64,000 bases of DNA from an uncultured Sulfurovum sp. (GCA_902727855.1 CACVAS010000058.1:109029-173028), one strand, 5' to 3'; positions 17,201-26,636 are shown, counted from the first letter of the stretch. Made by a program: numbers and translations. The notes: generated by a model not told the origin, from the letters alone.

Positions 17201-17252
17201 GTACCCTATCGATGCATGGCTTAGAAAGTGGTATGAAAAAGGTGAAGTGTAA
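14226..17252 (+). CDS. RND-family efflux pump, AcrB/HAE1-like
   Basis: A 1008-residue inner-membrane proton-driven exporter with the canonical duplicated layout: helix 1 (residues about 10-30), a large periplasmic loop, helices 2-6 (about 330-480), helix 7 near 520, a second loop, and helices 8-12 (about 840-990). The proton-relay aspartates are in GIFIDDAIVVIENI (helix 4) and the relay lysine in GMVGKNAILVVDF (helix 10). Substrates are likely drugs, bile-like amphiphiles or metabolites; the family call is secure and the substrate is not. It ends the tetR-tolC-MFP-RND operon before the terminator at 17264-17299. Confidence 0.93.
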   Translation: MYKFAINRPITTLMGVLTFIVFGLMSYKTMPVNLFPNVDFPVVTIQTNYNGADASTVETKVTDKLEEAVSGIDGIDKLMSTSYEGFSAITIQFELFKDLDEATNDVRDKIGSIILPNEVEKPIVKKLGASGVVINLFVATKTNDVTSLMRTSDEKIKPILQRIKGVGEVNIIGYQDREIRIYVDPFKLNKYDLTALDIQNIVAVQNINQGAGKLISDQKETIIKVKADAISVVDLQELILKPGVKLKDVARVEDGLSDSSSYSTYNGNQGVMLEVKKISGENVLEIIKGVKEVMPRLEVIAGENYTLQLLQDQSDKIMVNIDNVTFDLIYGSILAIIIVFFFLRNVTATIVSSLAIPTSIIGTFAIIDWMGYDLNKLTLIGLTLAIGIFIDDAIVVIENITKKMEQGMKPFQASFEGIKEVAFSILAISAVLLAVFVPVAFMDGIVGMFFNSFAMTVASGVVLSYMVAVMLIPTVGARVLSAKESKFFHMTEPFFVGIDRVYVAILKPLIRFKWITIILTVGLLVASTKLSTGMDFVPMEDNSEFQVFTKAPVGTSLEEMKKKMNPLLEKMKDDENIEYSVLSIGYNSAKEIHKAKIYAKLKPVGERSISQEDVVQQYDTAFKNIKDMVITVEEVAAFDTGGSNAPVQIVVTGSNLTVLDTTTQKLMDVLRDIKGVVGIDRDYESGKPEIKIDILRENAQRAGVSANDIAALLTSAYSSERAVSYYEENGREFDITLRFEDKYRTSIDDIKKLQVKNRDGEFVSLEGLISFEEQTGNASINRYDRERKVMVTAGIYETSLDVVMDVVDEKIVDILPAGYSYRYTGDIENMADTNAAFGGAVLLAVILIYLILAALYESIIQPLIIMVAMPLSFTGVIVALYLTGNNFSLFVMIGIILLLGMVGKNAILVVDFANQAIKEGKEVNDAILEAGEKRLRPILMTTFAMIGAMLPLAFGTGAGHELNAPMALAIIGGLISSTILTLLVVPAIYRMMYPIDAWLRKWYEKGEV

Positions 17253-17263
17253 TGTACTATTCA

Positions 17264-17299
17264 AAGGTAAGTATTACTATAGTTTGTAATACTTACTTT
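17264..17299. terminator. Bidirectional terminator between the RND gene and ribE
   Basis: A perfect 11-bp stem GTAAGTATTAC/GTAATACTTAC (17267-17277 and 17286-17296) with an 8-nt loop is extended by AAAG on one side and TTTA on the other. It lies between the convergent RND and ribE genes, and short A and T flanks allow it to work in both directions. Confidence 0.7.
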
Positions 17300-17327
17300 A
17301 TACAAGGCTACTTACTTAAATGACCTT

Positions 17328-17948
17328 CTAATAACTCATCTGCATCTGGTCTATATCATGCCAAGACATACTTTTGTCTGCATCTACTCTATGTGACAAA
17401 ATATGGTCAATGTATCTAGCAAAAACATCTGTTTCTATGTTAAGACTTGTCCCAATCGTATAATACTTCATCAGTGTATTTTCTATCGTATGTGGGATAA
17501 TAGTAAGTCTAAAGTTATCTGTGCCAACATCATTCACCGTTAGTGATATACCATCGATAGTTATAGAACCTTTAGGAATAATATGCACAATGTACTGTTT
17601 ATCTACAGTGATAATAAAATCTGTTGCATTTTCTCTAGGAGTAATGGAAGTTACCGTACCCACACAATCTACATGACCTTGTACAATATGTCCCTCAAAT
17701 CTATCACCCATCATCATAGCTGGTTCCATATGTACTTCTCCAGATATTTTAGACTCGTCTATGATAGAACGTGTTTCATCGGCTAATTCAAGATCAAAAC
17801 CATCAGAATGCACTTTAATCACAGTTAAACAGACACCATTAATGGCTATAGAGTCACCAAGCTTTGCAGGGTGTATAGACTTGATGGTAAGAATATTATT
17901 TTGATAGCTTTTGACTGTTGCAATTTCTCTGATTAGACCTGTAAACAT
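17328..17948 (-). CDS. ribE: Riboflavin synthase alpha chain
   Basis: A 206-residue riboflavin synthase built from two lumazine-binding repeats. It opens with the family's invariant MFTGLI; the first barrel has DSIAINGVCLTV and the second GSITIDGISLTVNDV, the expected tandem duplication. GHIVQGHVDCVG is the conserved segment joining the repeats. It converts two molecules of 6,7-dimethyl-8-ribityllumazine into riboflavin. The gene is alone on its strand and divergent from mnmG; a TATAAT at 17986-17981 on the minus strand is a likely -10 element. No FMN riboswitch was recognised in the 149-bp divergent gap. Confidence 0.95.
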   Translation of the reverse strand: MFTGLIREIATVKSYQNNILTIKSIHPAKLGDSIAINGVCLTVIKVHSDGFDLELADETRSIIDESKISGEVHMEPAMMMGDRFEGHIVQGHVDCVGTVTSITPRENATDFIITVDKQYIVHIIPKGSITIDGISLTVNDVGTDNFRLTIIPHTIENTLMKYYTIGTSLNIETDVFARYIDHILSHRVDADKSMSWHDIDQMQMSY

Positions 17949-18001
17949 AGTACCTCAATATTTTTGGATATAATTCGATAATTATAGCGAAAATAAATGT
18001 A

Positions 18002-18062
18002 GGTAGGGTATGCATCCTTACCTCTTTATCTATCTTAAATATTGGTGGGTAAGAATCTCCAC
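18002..18062 (+). other. Possible structured leader of mnmG
   Basis: The gap before mnmG contains two potential hairpins: GGTAGGG/TCCTTACC (18002-18008 and 18015-18022, with one G-U pair) and GTGG/CCAC (18045-18048 and 18059-18062). A TATAAT at 17969-17974 could place both in the mnmG 5' leader. No known riboswitch or ncRNA class was recognised. Confidence 0.25.
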
Positions 18063-18097
18063 TTTACAAGTAAATATCATTATATTGAAGGTTTTAA

Positions 18098-19972
18098 ATG
18101 AATTACGATGTCATAGTTATAGGTGGTGGGCATGCAGGAATTGAAGCTTCTTTAGCTTCTGCACGTATGGGTGTGAAGACTCTCATGATCACTATATTGG
18201 CAGAACAAATTGGTGCCTCAAGTTGTAATCCGGCTATTGGTGGACTTGCTAAAGGTCATTTGGTACGTGAAGTCGATGCCCTTGGTGGTGAAATGGGTCT
18301 ATGTACGGATATAACAGGTATACAGTTCCGTACGCTCAATGCCTCTAAAGGGCCTGCTGTTAGAGGTACAAGAGCACAAATTGACATGGATGCATACCGT
18401 ATTTATATGCGTAATGTCGTACTAAACACTGAAAACTTAGATGTCAAGCAAGAGATAGCAGATGGTCTTGTTATTGAAGACAATGACATTAAAGGGGTAA
18501 CCACACAACTTGGCAATACCTACATGGCTTCAAAAGTCATTATCACCGCTGGTACATTTTTAAATGGTCTTATCCACATAGGAGATAAAAAACAAACAGC
18601 GGGCCGTCAAGGAGAATTTGCTTCTGTAGCGCTCGCTGAGTATATGAAAGGCTTGGGGATTGAAATAGGTAGACTAAAAACAGGGACTTGTGCGAGAATA
18701 GATGCAAAATCTGTTGACACTTCTGTGATGGAAATACAACCAGGAGACACCCCACCTCCTCCTTTTTCCTTTAGAACAGACAAAAAAAACTTTAACCCAA
18801 CACAACTGCCTTGTTATGTCACCTATACCAATGAAGAGACACATCAAATCATAGAGTCAAACTTCTATAGAGCTCCTATGTTTTCAGGACAAATAGAAGG
18901 TACTGGCCCTAGATATTGCCCAAGTATAGAAGATAAAATCAGCCGTTTTAGAGACAGACCAAGACACCAGATATTTGTAGAACCCCAAACCATGGATGAA
19001 ACAGAGTACTACATTAACGGTATGAGTACTTCTTTACCTATTGACGTACAACTAGAGATGGTACAATCCGTTGCAGGTATGGAAAATGCCAAAATAGTCC
19101 GTTACGGCTATGCTATAGAGTATGACTATGTACAACCTACCGAACTCAAACATACCCTAGAGACTAAAAAAATAAAAGGTCTCTATACAGCAGGCCAAGT
19201 CAATGGTACGACAGGCTACGAAGAAGCTGCTGCACAAGGTTTGATGGCTGGTATCAATGCTGCACTCAGTGTGCAAAATAAAGAGCCACTTATACTTAGA
19301 CGAGATGAAGCCTATATAGGTGTACTCATAGATGATTTAGTAACCAAGGGTACGAAAGAGCCTTACCGTATGTTTACAAGTCGTGCAGAATATAGACTCC
19401 TTCTCAGAGAAGACAATGCAGATATAAGACTCTCTCACCATGGAAGAGATTTAGGACTGCTAGATGATGCTTACATGGAAAAATTTGAAGTAAAAAAGAC
19501 AGCATTAGATGAAGCACTGGCATTTTTATCACAAAACTATGTCACCCCTACCAAAGAGTTTCTAGCAAAGTTGGCATCTATCAATGCTGTGAAGATCAAT
19601 GAAAAAACACGTTGGATGGATGTCATAGGACGTGGAGACTTTGACCGTAACAAACTCACTACCCTACTTCCAGATTTTGATAAGTATGACGATGAAGTCA
19701 TGGAGCAAATACTCATAGAATCCAAATATAGCCGTTACATAGAAAAACAACAAGCGCAGATACTACAAATGGATGAAATGTTAAAGATTAAGATACCAAC
19801 GGGCTTTGTCTATAACAATATTTCTGGTCTAAGTAACGAAATTATTGAAAAGCTAGAACAAGCCACACCACCAACGCTTTTTTCAGCTTCACAAATATCG
19901 GGTGTAACGCCAGCAGCGTTGGAAATTGTACACGTACACATAAAAATGAGACAAAGACAACAAAGTCGTTAA
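18098..19972 (+). CDS. mnmG: tRNA U34 carboxymethylaminomethyl-modifying enzyme MnmG
   Basis: A 624-residue FAD protein (GidA). The N-terminal dinucleotide motif [12 protein letters not shown] (residues 7-18) binds FAD; the family signatures [17 protein letters not shown] and [24 protein letters not shown] are intact, as is [17 protein letters not shown]. With MnmE it installs the cmnm5 or nm5 group on uridine 34 of several tRNAs. Length is normal. The start ATG has GAAGG upstream. The MnmC-like methyltransferase at 10.8 kb would act later in the same pathway. Confidence 0.97.
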   Translation: MNYDVIVIGGGHAGIEASLASARMGVKTLMITILAEQIGASSCNPAIGGLAKGHLVREVDALGGEMGLCTDITGIQFRTLNASKGPAVRGTRAQIDMDAYRIYMRNVVLNTENLDVKQEIADGLVIEDNDIKGVTTQLGNTYMASKVIITAGTFLNGLIHIGDKKQTAGRQGEFASVALAEYMKGLGIEIGRLKTGTCARIDAKSVDTSVMEIQPGDTPPPPFSFRTDKKNFNPTQLPCYVTYTNEETHQIIESNFYRAPMFSGQIEGTGPRYCPSIEDKISRFRDRPRHQIFVEPQTMDETEYYINGMSTSLPIDVQLEMVQSVAGMENAKIVRYGYAIEYDYVQPTELKHTLETKKIKGLYTAGQVNGTTGYEEAAAQGLMAGINAALSVQNKEPLILRRDEAYIGVLIDDLVTKGTKEPYRMFTSRAEYRLLLREDNADIRLSHHGRDLGLLDDAYMEKFEVKKTALDEALAFLSQNYVTPTKEFLAKLASINAVKINEKTRWMDVIGRGDFDRNKLTTLLPDFDKYDDEVMEQILIESKYSRYIEKQQAQILQMDEMLKIKIPTGFVYNNISGLSNEIIEKLEQATPPTLFSASQISGVTPAALEIVHVHIKMRQRQQSR

Positions 19973-20030
19973 TTTTTCAAAAGTGAGTATATTAAATGCT
20001 TTCCTATAAATAATAACTTATAAATATTAT

Positions 20031-20057
20031 AAACTAAGAGTATTATACTCCTAGTTT
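20031..20057 (+). terminator. Hairpin after mnmG
   Basis: Arms AAACTAAGAGTA and TACTCCTAGTTT form a 12-bp stem with one mismatch and a 3-nt loop, 58 bp past the mnmG stop. There is no T run, so termination strength is uncertain. The remaining gap to petA is AT-rich and contains TATAAT at 20142-20147, a likely -10 for petABC. Confidence 0.45.
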
Positions 20058-20171
20058 ACCTATTGTAACAATATCACAAAAATTCCCACTTCTAGCCAAA
20101 TATCAAAACAGTTTAATATTATCTACAATATAATATCATATTATAATTCTAAAATTAGGAGAAATGTGATA

Positions 20172-20675
20172 ATGGAAACAAAACGTAGAGACTTTATGGG
20201 TCTGGGTTTAGGACTCTTTACCGCTGCTGGTAGTATAGGTGCTCTTTATGCTATGAAGAGAACATGGGACCCATTGCCTTCAGTAAAAGCTGCTGGATTT
20301 ACAACGATTGATCTAGCTGGGGCTAAAGAAAATGAACTGACTGTTGAGAAGTGGAGAGGGAAACCTATATTTGTACTTAAAAAAAGTGCTGAAATGCCAA
20401 AAGATGACAGAGATGTTATCATCGGAAGTGACAGGTTTCATGTTACTATTGGACTCTGTACTCACTTGGGATGTATCCCAGCATACAGAAAAGATAAACA
20501 AGATTTTTTATGTGCATGTCACGGTGGTTTATTTGATATTAGTGGACATGAGTCATTCGGTCCTCCACCAAGTCCTTTAGAGATACCTCCATTTAAAATA
20601 GATGGTACTAAGCTTGTGCTTGGTGAAGAAGGTCCAGAATATAAGAAAATGCTAGAAGCTGGCGTTACAGTATAA
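20172..20675 (+). CDS. petA: Rieske iron-sulfur subunit of the bc1 complex
   Basis: A 167-residue Rieske protein. The N terminus carries a twin-arginine signal (KRRDFMGLGLGLF) and a membrane helix. The 2Fe-2S ligands are in CTHLGC (near residue 97) and CACHGG (near residue 115). It passes electrons from quinol to the cytochrome c1 subunit. ATG 20172 is preferred, with AGGAG 10 bp upstream; GTG 20166 would add two residues and sits only 4 bp from AGGAG. First gene of petABC, 13 bp from petB. Confidence 0.95.
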   Translation: METKRRDFMGLGLGLFTAAGSIGALYAMKRTWDPLPSVKAAGFTTIDLAGAKENELTVEKWRGKPIFVLKKSAEMPKDDRDVIIGSDRFHVTIGLCTHLGCIPAYRKDKQDFLCACHGGLFDISGHESFGPPPSPLEIPPFKIDGTKLVLGEEGPEYKKMLEAGVTV

Positions 20676-20688
20676 GGGGGAGGAATTT

Positions 20689-21915
20689 ATGGCAAAATTT
20701 GAAAAAGCAAATAGTCTTAATGAGTGGTTAGATCAGCGTTTAGCTATCAATACTATTAAGAGAGTAATGAATACTGAGTACTGGATCCCAAAAGACATTA
20801 ACTTCTTATGGGCAATGGGAATGGTACTTGCAGCAACCTTCGCAATACTTACAATTTCAGGAATATTCCTACTTATGTATTATAAACCAGACACTTCAAT
20901 GGCGTTTGATTCTGTGAATTATACAATCATGACTGAAGTGGGTTACGGATGGCTATGGAGACATATTCATGGTATTGGTGCCTCACTTGTGTTCCTTATT
21001 ATTTATATTCATATGTTTACCGGTATTTACTATGGTTCTTATAAAAAGGGTAGAGAGTTGATCTGGCTATCAGGTATGGGTCTTTTTGTTGCATTTTCAG
21101 CAGAAGCATTTTCAGGATACATGTTACCATGGGGTCAAATGTCTTACTGGGCAGGTATGGTTATTACTAACCTTTTCTCTGGTGGTTCACTTGAAGCATA
21201 TGGTTTAGTTGAGTGGATTCGTGGGGACTATGTTCCAGGTGATGCATTCTTAACACGTTTCTTTATGTTGCATGTATTTTTACTTCCATTGGTAATTATC
21301 GGTCTAATCGTTTTACACTTTGGTACGTTAAGAATACCACATGTTAATAACCAAGAGGGTGCAGAGATTGACTTTGAAGAGTCTGCAGACTTATGGAAAG
21401 CAGGTATGAAAAAAGAGTCTAAAGTGATTCCATTCTCACCTGTATTCTTATCTAAAGATGTATTTGTGTTAGGTGTCTATTTCATGTTATTCTTCTACTT
21501 AGTGTTCTATCACTTTAACTTTGCGATGGATCCAGTGAACTTTGACCCGGCAGATGGTCTTAAGACACCTGCACATATTTACCCTGAATGGTACTTCTTA
21601 TGGTCATATGAGATCTTACGTCCATTTAACAAAGATATAGGATTGATTGCGTTTGGTATTGCTCAAGCTGCACTGTTCTTCCTACCATTTATCGACAGAA
21701 GTCCAAATGTAGCTCCAGCACATAAAAGAGGACTTTTCAAGTGGTGGTTCTGGATACTTATACTTGATATGATCGCATTAACTGCGTTAGGTAAATTACC
21801 ACCAGAGGGGATATTCAATGACTTAGGATTATTCTTTGCAATAGTCTTCTTGTTAATGGGACCTGCATTGTTTATAATAACAATGTTTGAAAAAAAGATA
21901 GAGAAAGGAGCTTAA
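20689..21915 (+). CDS. petB: Cytochrome b of the bc1 complex
   Basis: A 408-residue full-length cytochrome b with eight or so membrane helices. The haem-ligating histidine pairs lie in the helix-2 segment (LWRHIHGIGASLVFLIIYIHMF) and the helix-4 segment (FFMLHVFLLPLVIIGLIVLHF). The Qo-site region is PEWYFLWSYEILR, the PEWY motif. It oxidises menaquinol and carries electrons across the membrane. The strong ribosome binding site GGGGGAGG precedes ATG. It ends 1 bp before petC. Confidence 0.96.
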   Translation: MAKFEKANSLNEWLDQRLAINTIKRVMNTEYWIPKDINFLWAMGMVLAATFAILTISGIFLLMYYKPDTSMAFDSVNYTIMTEVGYGWLWRHIHGIGASLVFLIIYIHMFTGIYYGSYKKGRELIWLSGMGLFVAFSAEAFSGYMLPWGQMSYWAGMVITNLFSGGSLEAYGLVEWIRGDYVPGDAFLTRFFMLHVFLLPLVIIGLIVLHFGTLRIPHVNNQEGAEIDFEESADLWKAGMKKESKVIPFSPVFLSKDVFVLGVYFMLFFYLVFYHFNFAMDPVNFDPADGLKTPAHIYPEWYFLWSYEILRPFNKDIGLIAFGIAQAALFFLPFIDRSPNVAPAHKRGLFKWWFWILILDMIALTALGKLPPEGIFNDLGLFFAIVFLLMGPALFIITMFEKKIEKGA

Positions 21916-21916
21916 T

Positions 21917-22903
21917 ATGAGAGAATTAAAAATATTTGCCGTAGTTGCATTCTTTTCACTACTTACATATTGGTTAGTTGAACCTTTTGCTCACCATGAG
22001 CTACACAAAAAGTTAGACCCTCAGGGGAATGAACTCATCTTTAAAACACATGGGTTTACGTATGATGGTACAGACGACATTGCTGAAGCAGAACGTAAAG
22101 GTGACGAAGCACTAGTAGCCAAGAAAAAAGCATTCTGGTCTGATGTGGTTGCCGTTTCCAAAATGGAGGGTAATGCAGCTGCAGGTGAAGCAGTATTTGC
22201 CAACTGTATAGGTTGTCACAACGGTGCAAATATCAATATGGGTGGTGTCATTGCTCCAAACTTAGATCATGCAGGTGCAATCTATGATAAGAACTACTTG
22301 ATCGCTCTCATTAAAGATCCTGCAATGGCATCCAATGTGGACCATAAATATGCAGATACATCTATGCACCCAATGGGCTCTATCAAATATACAGTGTCTG
22401 ATAATCAGCAAATCGCAGATGTGGTTGCCTATATGCAAGCACATAAAGCGGGTGAAATTTCACCAAAAGAAACGTTTAAAGAGGCTTGTGTAAGATGTCA
22501 CGCAATGCGTTATGACAAAATGACACAACTAGGGGAAACACCAAAGTTCAAACATGAAAAAGATGCACTTTCTCATAAAATTAAAGTGTTAGAAGAGCAA
22601 GAAAAAGTAAAAGCATACATGGGTAACCTGCCACCTGATCTTTCTATGATCATTAGAGCTAGAGGTAACCACTTTATGGAGACATTCATAGCAAACCCAC
22701 AAGGTCAACTAGCTGGTACATCTATGCCTAGAGTCGGTCTGAACCAAGAGGGTTACGATAAGGTAGAAGCGTACCTTACACAAATTGGTGATCCAAGTAA
22801 AGTAAAACGTGAAGCAATCGGGCCATGGGTCATTGGATTCTTCTTTATCTTTACAATACTTGCATTTTTATGGAAGAAATCTCATTGGAGAGACCTCCAC
22901 TAA
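21917..22903 (+). CDS. petC: Di-haem cytochrome c1-type subunit of the bc1 complex
   Basis: A 328-residue membrane-anchored cytochrome with two CxxCH sites, CIGCH (near residue 97) and CVRCH (near residue 192), each followed by a possible methionine ligand. An N-terminal helix (about residues 5-22) and a C-terminal helix (about 300-318) anchor it. The di-haem form replaces the mono-haem cytochrome c1 of other proteobacteria and is typical of Campylobacterota. It delivers electrons from the Rieske protein to soluble cytochrome c and then the oxidases. AAAGGAG precedes ATG. Confidence 0.93.
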   Translation: MRELKIFAVVAFFSLLTYWLVEPFAHHELHKKLDPQGNELIFKTHGFTYDGTDDIAEAERKGDEALVAKKKAFWSDVVAVSKMEGNAAAGEAVFANCIGCHNGANINMGGVIAPNLDHAGAIYDKNYLIALIKDPAMASNVDHKYADTSMHPMGSIKYTVSDNQQIADVVAYMQAHKAGEISPKETFKEACVRCHAMRYDKMTQLGETPKFKHEKDALSHKIKVLEEQEKVKAYMGNLPPDLSMIIRARGNHFMETFIANPQGQLAGTSMPRVGLNQEGYDKVEAYLTQIGDPSKVKREAIGPWVIGFFFIFTILAFLWKKSHWRDLH

Positions 22904-22948
22904 TCTTATTCCATACTATCTTTAGAGGTCATCCCTCTAGAGATTTCT
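22875..22948. terminator. Inverted repeats spanning the petC stop codon
   Basis: AGAAATCTC (22875-22883, inside petC) pairs with GAGATTTCT (22940-22948), and smaller stems AGAGG/CCTCT (22924-22938) or GACCTC/GAGGTC can form inside. It may end or protect the petABC mRNA; there is no clear T run. Confidence 0.4.
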
Positions 22949-23034
22949 ATATCTATCTTTTAAAAACTTTCACATTACTTAGCTATAATAATACTATTCA
23001 TCATGACGTTTTATATATCTAAAGGGTTTCTTTT

Positions 23035-26000
23035 ATGCCACAAATCAAACATTACCTACTACACTATTTACTCTTTTTGACGCTTGGCTTCTCTACACCT
23101 ATTCGTGCCTCTTCAGTGTACCAAACAATAGTCGACACCCTAGTCAAACAAAGTAATCTAAGCCCGATAACAGGTCAAGAACTAAATACCCTCGATGGCA
23201 TAGATAATGCGCTCAATATAGACTACACCATACCATTGCAATCTGCTACCTATGTAGATAGAACACAACCTACAATACAAGAGATACAAAGTGTCATAGA
23301 CCATACAACAGCTGCAATACTTATACCTATTTATGGGATACTCTTGTCAGAAAATCCTGTAGCACCAACTATCACAGGAACCCCAAAAACAGTTACAAAT
23401 GTTTACAATACCTATCAATTTCTACCAAAAGCTCATGATGCAAATAATGATACTTTAACCTATAGTATACAAAACAAACCATCATGGGCTGAGTTTAACA
23501 GCACAACAGGGCTACTTCAAGGTATACCTTCTACAACAGATGAAGGGAATCATCCAAATATTATTATTTCTGTCACAGATGGTCAAAAAAGTGTGAGCTT
23601 AGATGCTTTTGCTATAAAAGTTGGTGTAGCTCTCGACATTGCCCATATGTATGGAAAAGCAACACAAGGAACTGATAGTTCATACCAGTACTATGCACCT
23701 GCGTCAAATACTATAGATAATAATGACTCTACCAATAACCATACAAGTGGTGGAGCAGATGGAACAAATTGGCTACAAATAGAACTACCAAGTCCTACAA
23801 AGGTTTTCAAAATAGTACTTCAAAATAGAAGTCATAGTAGCAGATTAACAGATGCAAAGATTTACCTTTTAGATGCACCTTATACGGGAACAATTGATGA
23901 ATCCAAACTCATTAAAACACTTACAGCAACAAACAATGAACAAATAATTAACATAGAACAAGGTATGTCTGGAACCTATTTACTTGTCAAAGGTGAAGTA
24001 CGCAGTCAAGATGATAGACATATTCATTTGAAAAAGTTAGAAGTGTATGGTACAGTACCAAAAGAACCTGTTATCATCACTACCAATCAAGCCATAACTA
24101 TTGATAAGTGGCATAATAAAGTTGAGCCTATTTTTTATGTTCATGCCATTGATTGTCAAGATGACACCTTAAGCTATACACTGAGTGGTGCTGTCCCTTT
24201 TGTTATAAACAACAAAGGAGAAATTCGTGTTAATCATACCCTAGATGATGCTAGTTATACTTTTAATATTATAATTAGTGATGGTATTAATGATGTGAAT
24301 CAAAGTTTAACAGTCTCTATTGTTGAAAATGCTATTGTAAATAAAATTTACAGAACGAATGACAATCAGCCAGCACTCAGTGGGTTATTACCAAATATTT
24401 ATAATGATGGAGATAGACTCTCTGTAGATATTAATGGAATAAACTATGAGGTTTTTTCTGATGGTAATGCGCATTGGGTATTAGCTGATGATACTATTAC
24501 ACCTGCATTGGAAACTGGTGAATATAATTTAACACTCAATGTTAATGAGAGCAGTATAGTGTATGAAAACTACTTTGAAGTTTATGGTGAGCGATTGCAA
24601 AGTACACAGCATACAGTAGGAATGAGCAGTATAAGCGATGTTCCAGTCACAGTAAATACTTCTTTATTTACACCACTAGTTAAAGATGAAAGGGTAAGAG
24701 GAACAGATATCCGACTGTATGTTGAAAATGGCGTAACTAAATTAGAAAATAAATCATACAGAACCCTTGCTTCCCTTTTAGCTAAGTATGAAGATGAGAG
24801 TAACAATACTATATTTGTAAAGTTAAATTTTTCCGAACATATTAAGCCTTATACCGATAATAATTTAAGTACTTTTTTACATGATACCAAAATGAGTATT
24901 GTCAATACAGCCAATCTTTTTAATGGTGAGTTCTCTTTTGGAGGTGCAGATTGTTATACCCCTACCAACGAAAATACAAAATATTGTACTCCCACAACAG
25001 TAAATGACACCATATACTCAGATACAGCTGTTCAGGATGATGAATACTCAGAACAACAACTGTACTCCATTGCGTTGTCAACTTACAACCATTATTTTAA
25101 CAGTATAGATGGATTATCAGCCATGAAAGCATGGGTATACAAAGAGAACTATAAAGGTATGGACTTTTCAAGTACATATCAAGGGATTGATAGCTATATT
25201 GGTGATGAAGACAAAAACGCTTACCTCTATAGACATTTCTACAATTTTACTATGCCGGAACATCATGTAAATATGCGATCTATGAGATATAAATATGCTG
25301 CTCAGGGAATGGCTTCAGTTACAAGTGTATTACCTTTACTTGGCTATAAAACGTCTAGTGGGTGGGCTTCTCTTTGGGAAGGTACCATAGATTTAGATGG
25401 TAGTTCTGACTATGAATATATTTTACATGAAATTGGCCATGCCTACTCATACAGTCATTCTAGTGGTATGACTTATGGTTGGCCACATGCTTTTAGAAAG
25501 GTTATTGCTACACTTTATAACGTTAAAGAATCACCTGTTTTCCATGTACCAAAGTATGTTTTCTCAAAGAAAAGAAAGGCCAATAATCAAATACAATTTA
25601 GCTTGCATAAAACAACAGATGCTTTAGAAAATGAAGTGACTTTTGAAATACTTTCAAGTGCACCATTAGTACATAATGACTTTGTCATACAAAAAAGTGT
25701 GGATGATAAAGAGAACCAGTTAACACTATCCTCTGATGAAACACTTATTACTCGCTTATTTTTGCGTCTCTATGCCAATGATAGTCAAGAAGTTATGAGT
25801 GACATTTTAACGCCTGCGCATATGACTCAAACAGAGTTAGTAGAAGATCATGAGAGTAATAAAAGTTATCATGTCATTTCTCACAATCATTGGAACAAAA
25901 CCTCTCAAGTCATGGGCACAAACCTTCAACCCAATGAAGCTACCGAAGTTTGTTCTGCTTGGTTTGGACATAATGCATCCATAGCTTATGAAACAGATGC

Positions 26001-26205
26001 AGAGAAGATAAATAGTGACTTTAGAACAATGATAGACAATGCCAATTGGTTAAACTCTAAGAAGCTTCTTGGTCGGATAGATGCTTGGTGGAAGTATTAT
26101 GCTTATGATTATAGTGATGACGGGTATACAAAAAGTTGGTTGACCTACAATGAACCTATAACAGATGACACGCTTGGAATTCTTTGTGTGAAGCCTAAAG
26201 AATAA
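23035..26205 (+). CDS. Large secreted multidomain protein with metzincin-like zinc site
   Basis: A 1056-residue protein with a signal peptide (about residues 1-26). In order it shows a putative Ig-type repeat (about 115-200: DANNDTLTYSIQNKPSWAEF and GLLQGIPSTTDEG, the He_PIG pattern), a discoidin-like galactose-binding region (about 210-345: NTIDNNDSTNNHTSGGADG and WLQIELPSPTKVFKIVLQN), a cadherin/Ig-like region (about 350-425), further beta-rich sequence, and a catalytic-looking part with HEIGHAYSYSH at residues 798-808, followed at once by SSGM. HExxH plus a third histidine at +10 is the metzincin layout, although the usual glycine is a serine. Probable role: extracellular zinc protease acting on a glycosylated or surface substrate. 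The function is inferred; family not identified. Confidence 0.7.
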   Translation: MPQIKHYLLHYLLFLTLGFSTPIRASSVYQTIVDTLVKQSNLSPITGQELNTLDGIDNALNIDYTIPLQSATYVDRTQPTIQEIQSVIDHTTAAILIPIYGILLSENPVAPTITGTPKTVTNVYNTYQFLPKAHDANNDTLTYSIQNKPSWAEFNSTTGLLQGIPSTTDEGNHPNIIISVTDGQKSVSLDAFAIKVGVALDIAHMYGKATQGTDSSYQYYAPASNTIDNNDSTNNHTSGGADGTNWLQIELPSPTKVFKIVLQNRSHSSRLTDAKIYLLDAPYTGTIDESKLIKTLTATNNEQIINIEQGMSGTYLLVKGEVRSQDDRHIHLKKLEVYGTVPKEPVIITTNQAITIDKWHNKVEPIFYVHAIDCQDDTLSYTLSGAVPFVINNKGEIRVNHTLDDASYTFNIIISDGINDVNQSLTVSIVENAIVNKIYRTNDNQPALSGLLPNIYNDGDRLSVDINGINYEVFSDGNAHWVLADDTITPALETGEYNLTLNVNESSIVYENYFEVYGERLQSTQHTVGMSSISDVPVTVNTSLFTPLVKDERVRGTDIRLYVENGVTKLENKSYRTLASLLAKYEDESNNTIFVKLNFSEHIKPYTDNNLSTFLHDTKMSIVNTANLFNGEFSFGGADCYTPTNENTKYCTPTTVNDTIYSDTAVQDDEYSEQQLYSIALSTYNHYFNSIDGLSAMKAWVYKENYKGMDFSSTYQGIDSYIGDEDKNAYLYRHFYNFTMPEHHVNMRSMRYKYAAQGMASVTSVLPLLGYKTSSGWASLWEGTIDLDGSSDYEYILHEIGHAYSYSHSSGMTYGWPHAFRKVIATLYNVKESPVFHVPKYVFSKKRKANNQIQFSLHKTTDALENEVTFEILSSAPLVHNDFVIQKSVDDKENQLTLSSDETLITRLFLRLYANDSQEVMSDILTPAHMTQTELVEDHESNKSYHVISHNHWNKTSQVMGTNLQPNEATEVCSAWFGHNASIAYETDAEKINSDFRTMIDNANWLNSKKLLGRIDAWWKYYAYDYSDDGYTKSWLTYNEPITDDTLGILCVKPKE

Positions 26206-26210
26206 AGGTA

Positions 26211-26238
26211 AAACCTGCCCTTTCAAGGTAGGTTTTTT
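26211..26238 (+). terminator. Rho-independent terminator of the secreted protease gene
   Basis: AAACCTGCC (26211-26219) pairs with GGTAGGTTT (26227-26235), with one G-U pair and a 7-nt loop, and is followed by a T run to 26238. It begins 5 bp after the stop codon. Confidence 0.8.
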
Positions 26239-26324
26239 ACACTCCATTTTTACTTCAGTATACGTATTAACTGACACAGAATTTCAGGAGAAATTGTAGA
26301 GTGTCAAATACATTTAGTCAGATA

Positions 26325-26636
26325 TTAATCTACCAACATCACTTTAATTATTTTTTTCACTTCATCAATTTTCTTTTTACTGAGTTTAGTATCTGTCACT
26401 TTTAGTATTCTCTGTACAGATATAGTCCGTATCTGGTCGAGCACTACAAAGCTGTCAGGTTTAAGTTCTACTCTTGTGGGATAGTCCTTCTTTTTTGATG
26501 TCATAGGAGCCACTATTACATTGGAATAATTCATCTCATTAGGTGATATAACCAAATAAGGTCTTGTCTTTTGTATCTCAGACCCTATTGTAGGATTAAG
26601 ATTTACAATGACTACCGAGTATTGTTTATATCTCAT
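26325..26636 (-). CDS. mazF: MazF/PemK-type endoribonuclease toxin
   Basis: A 103-residue protein of the MazF/PemK/CcdB fold. The family signatures are NLNPTIGSEIQKTRPYLVISP at the N terminus and NVIVAPMTSK in the middle, followed by VVLDQIRTISVQRI. Such toxins cut mRNA and stop growth when the antitoxin is lost. Start ATG 26636 overlaps the end of the antitoxin gene and gives the usual short N terminus; ATG 26651 would add five residues. It is encoded after its antitoxin, as usual for mazEF. Confidence 0.9.
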   Translation of the reverse strand: MRYKQYSVVIVNLNPTIGSEIQKTRPYLVISPNEMNYSNVIVAPMTSKKKDYPTRVELKPDSFVVLDQIRTISVQRILKVTDTKLSKKKIDEVKKIIKVMLVD

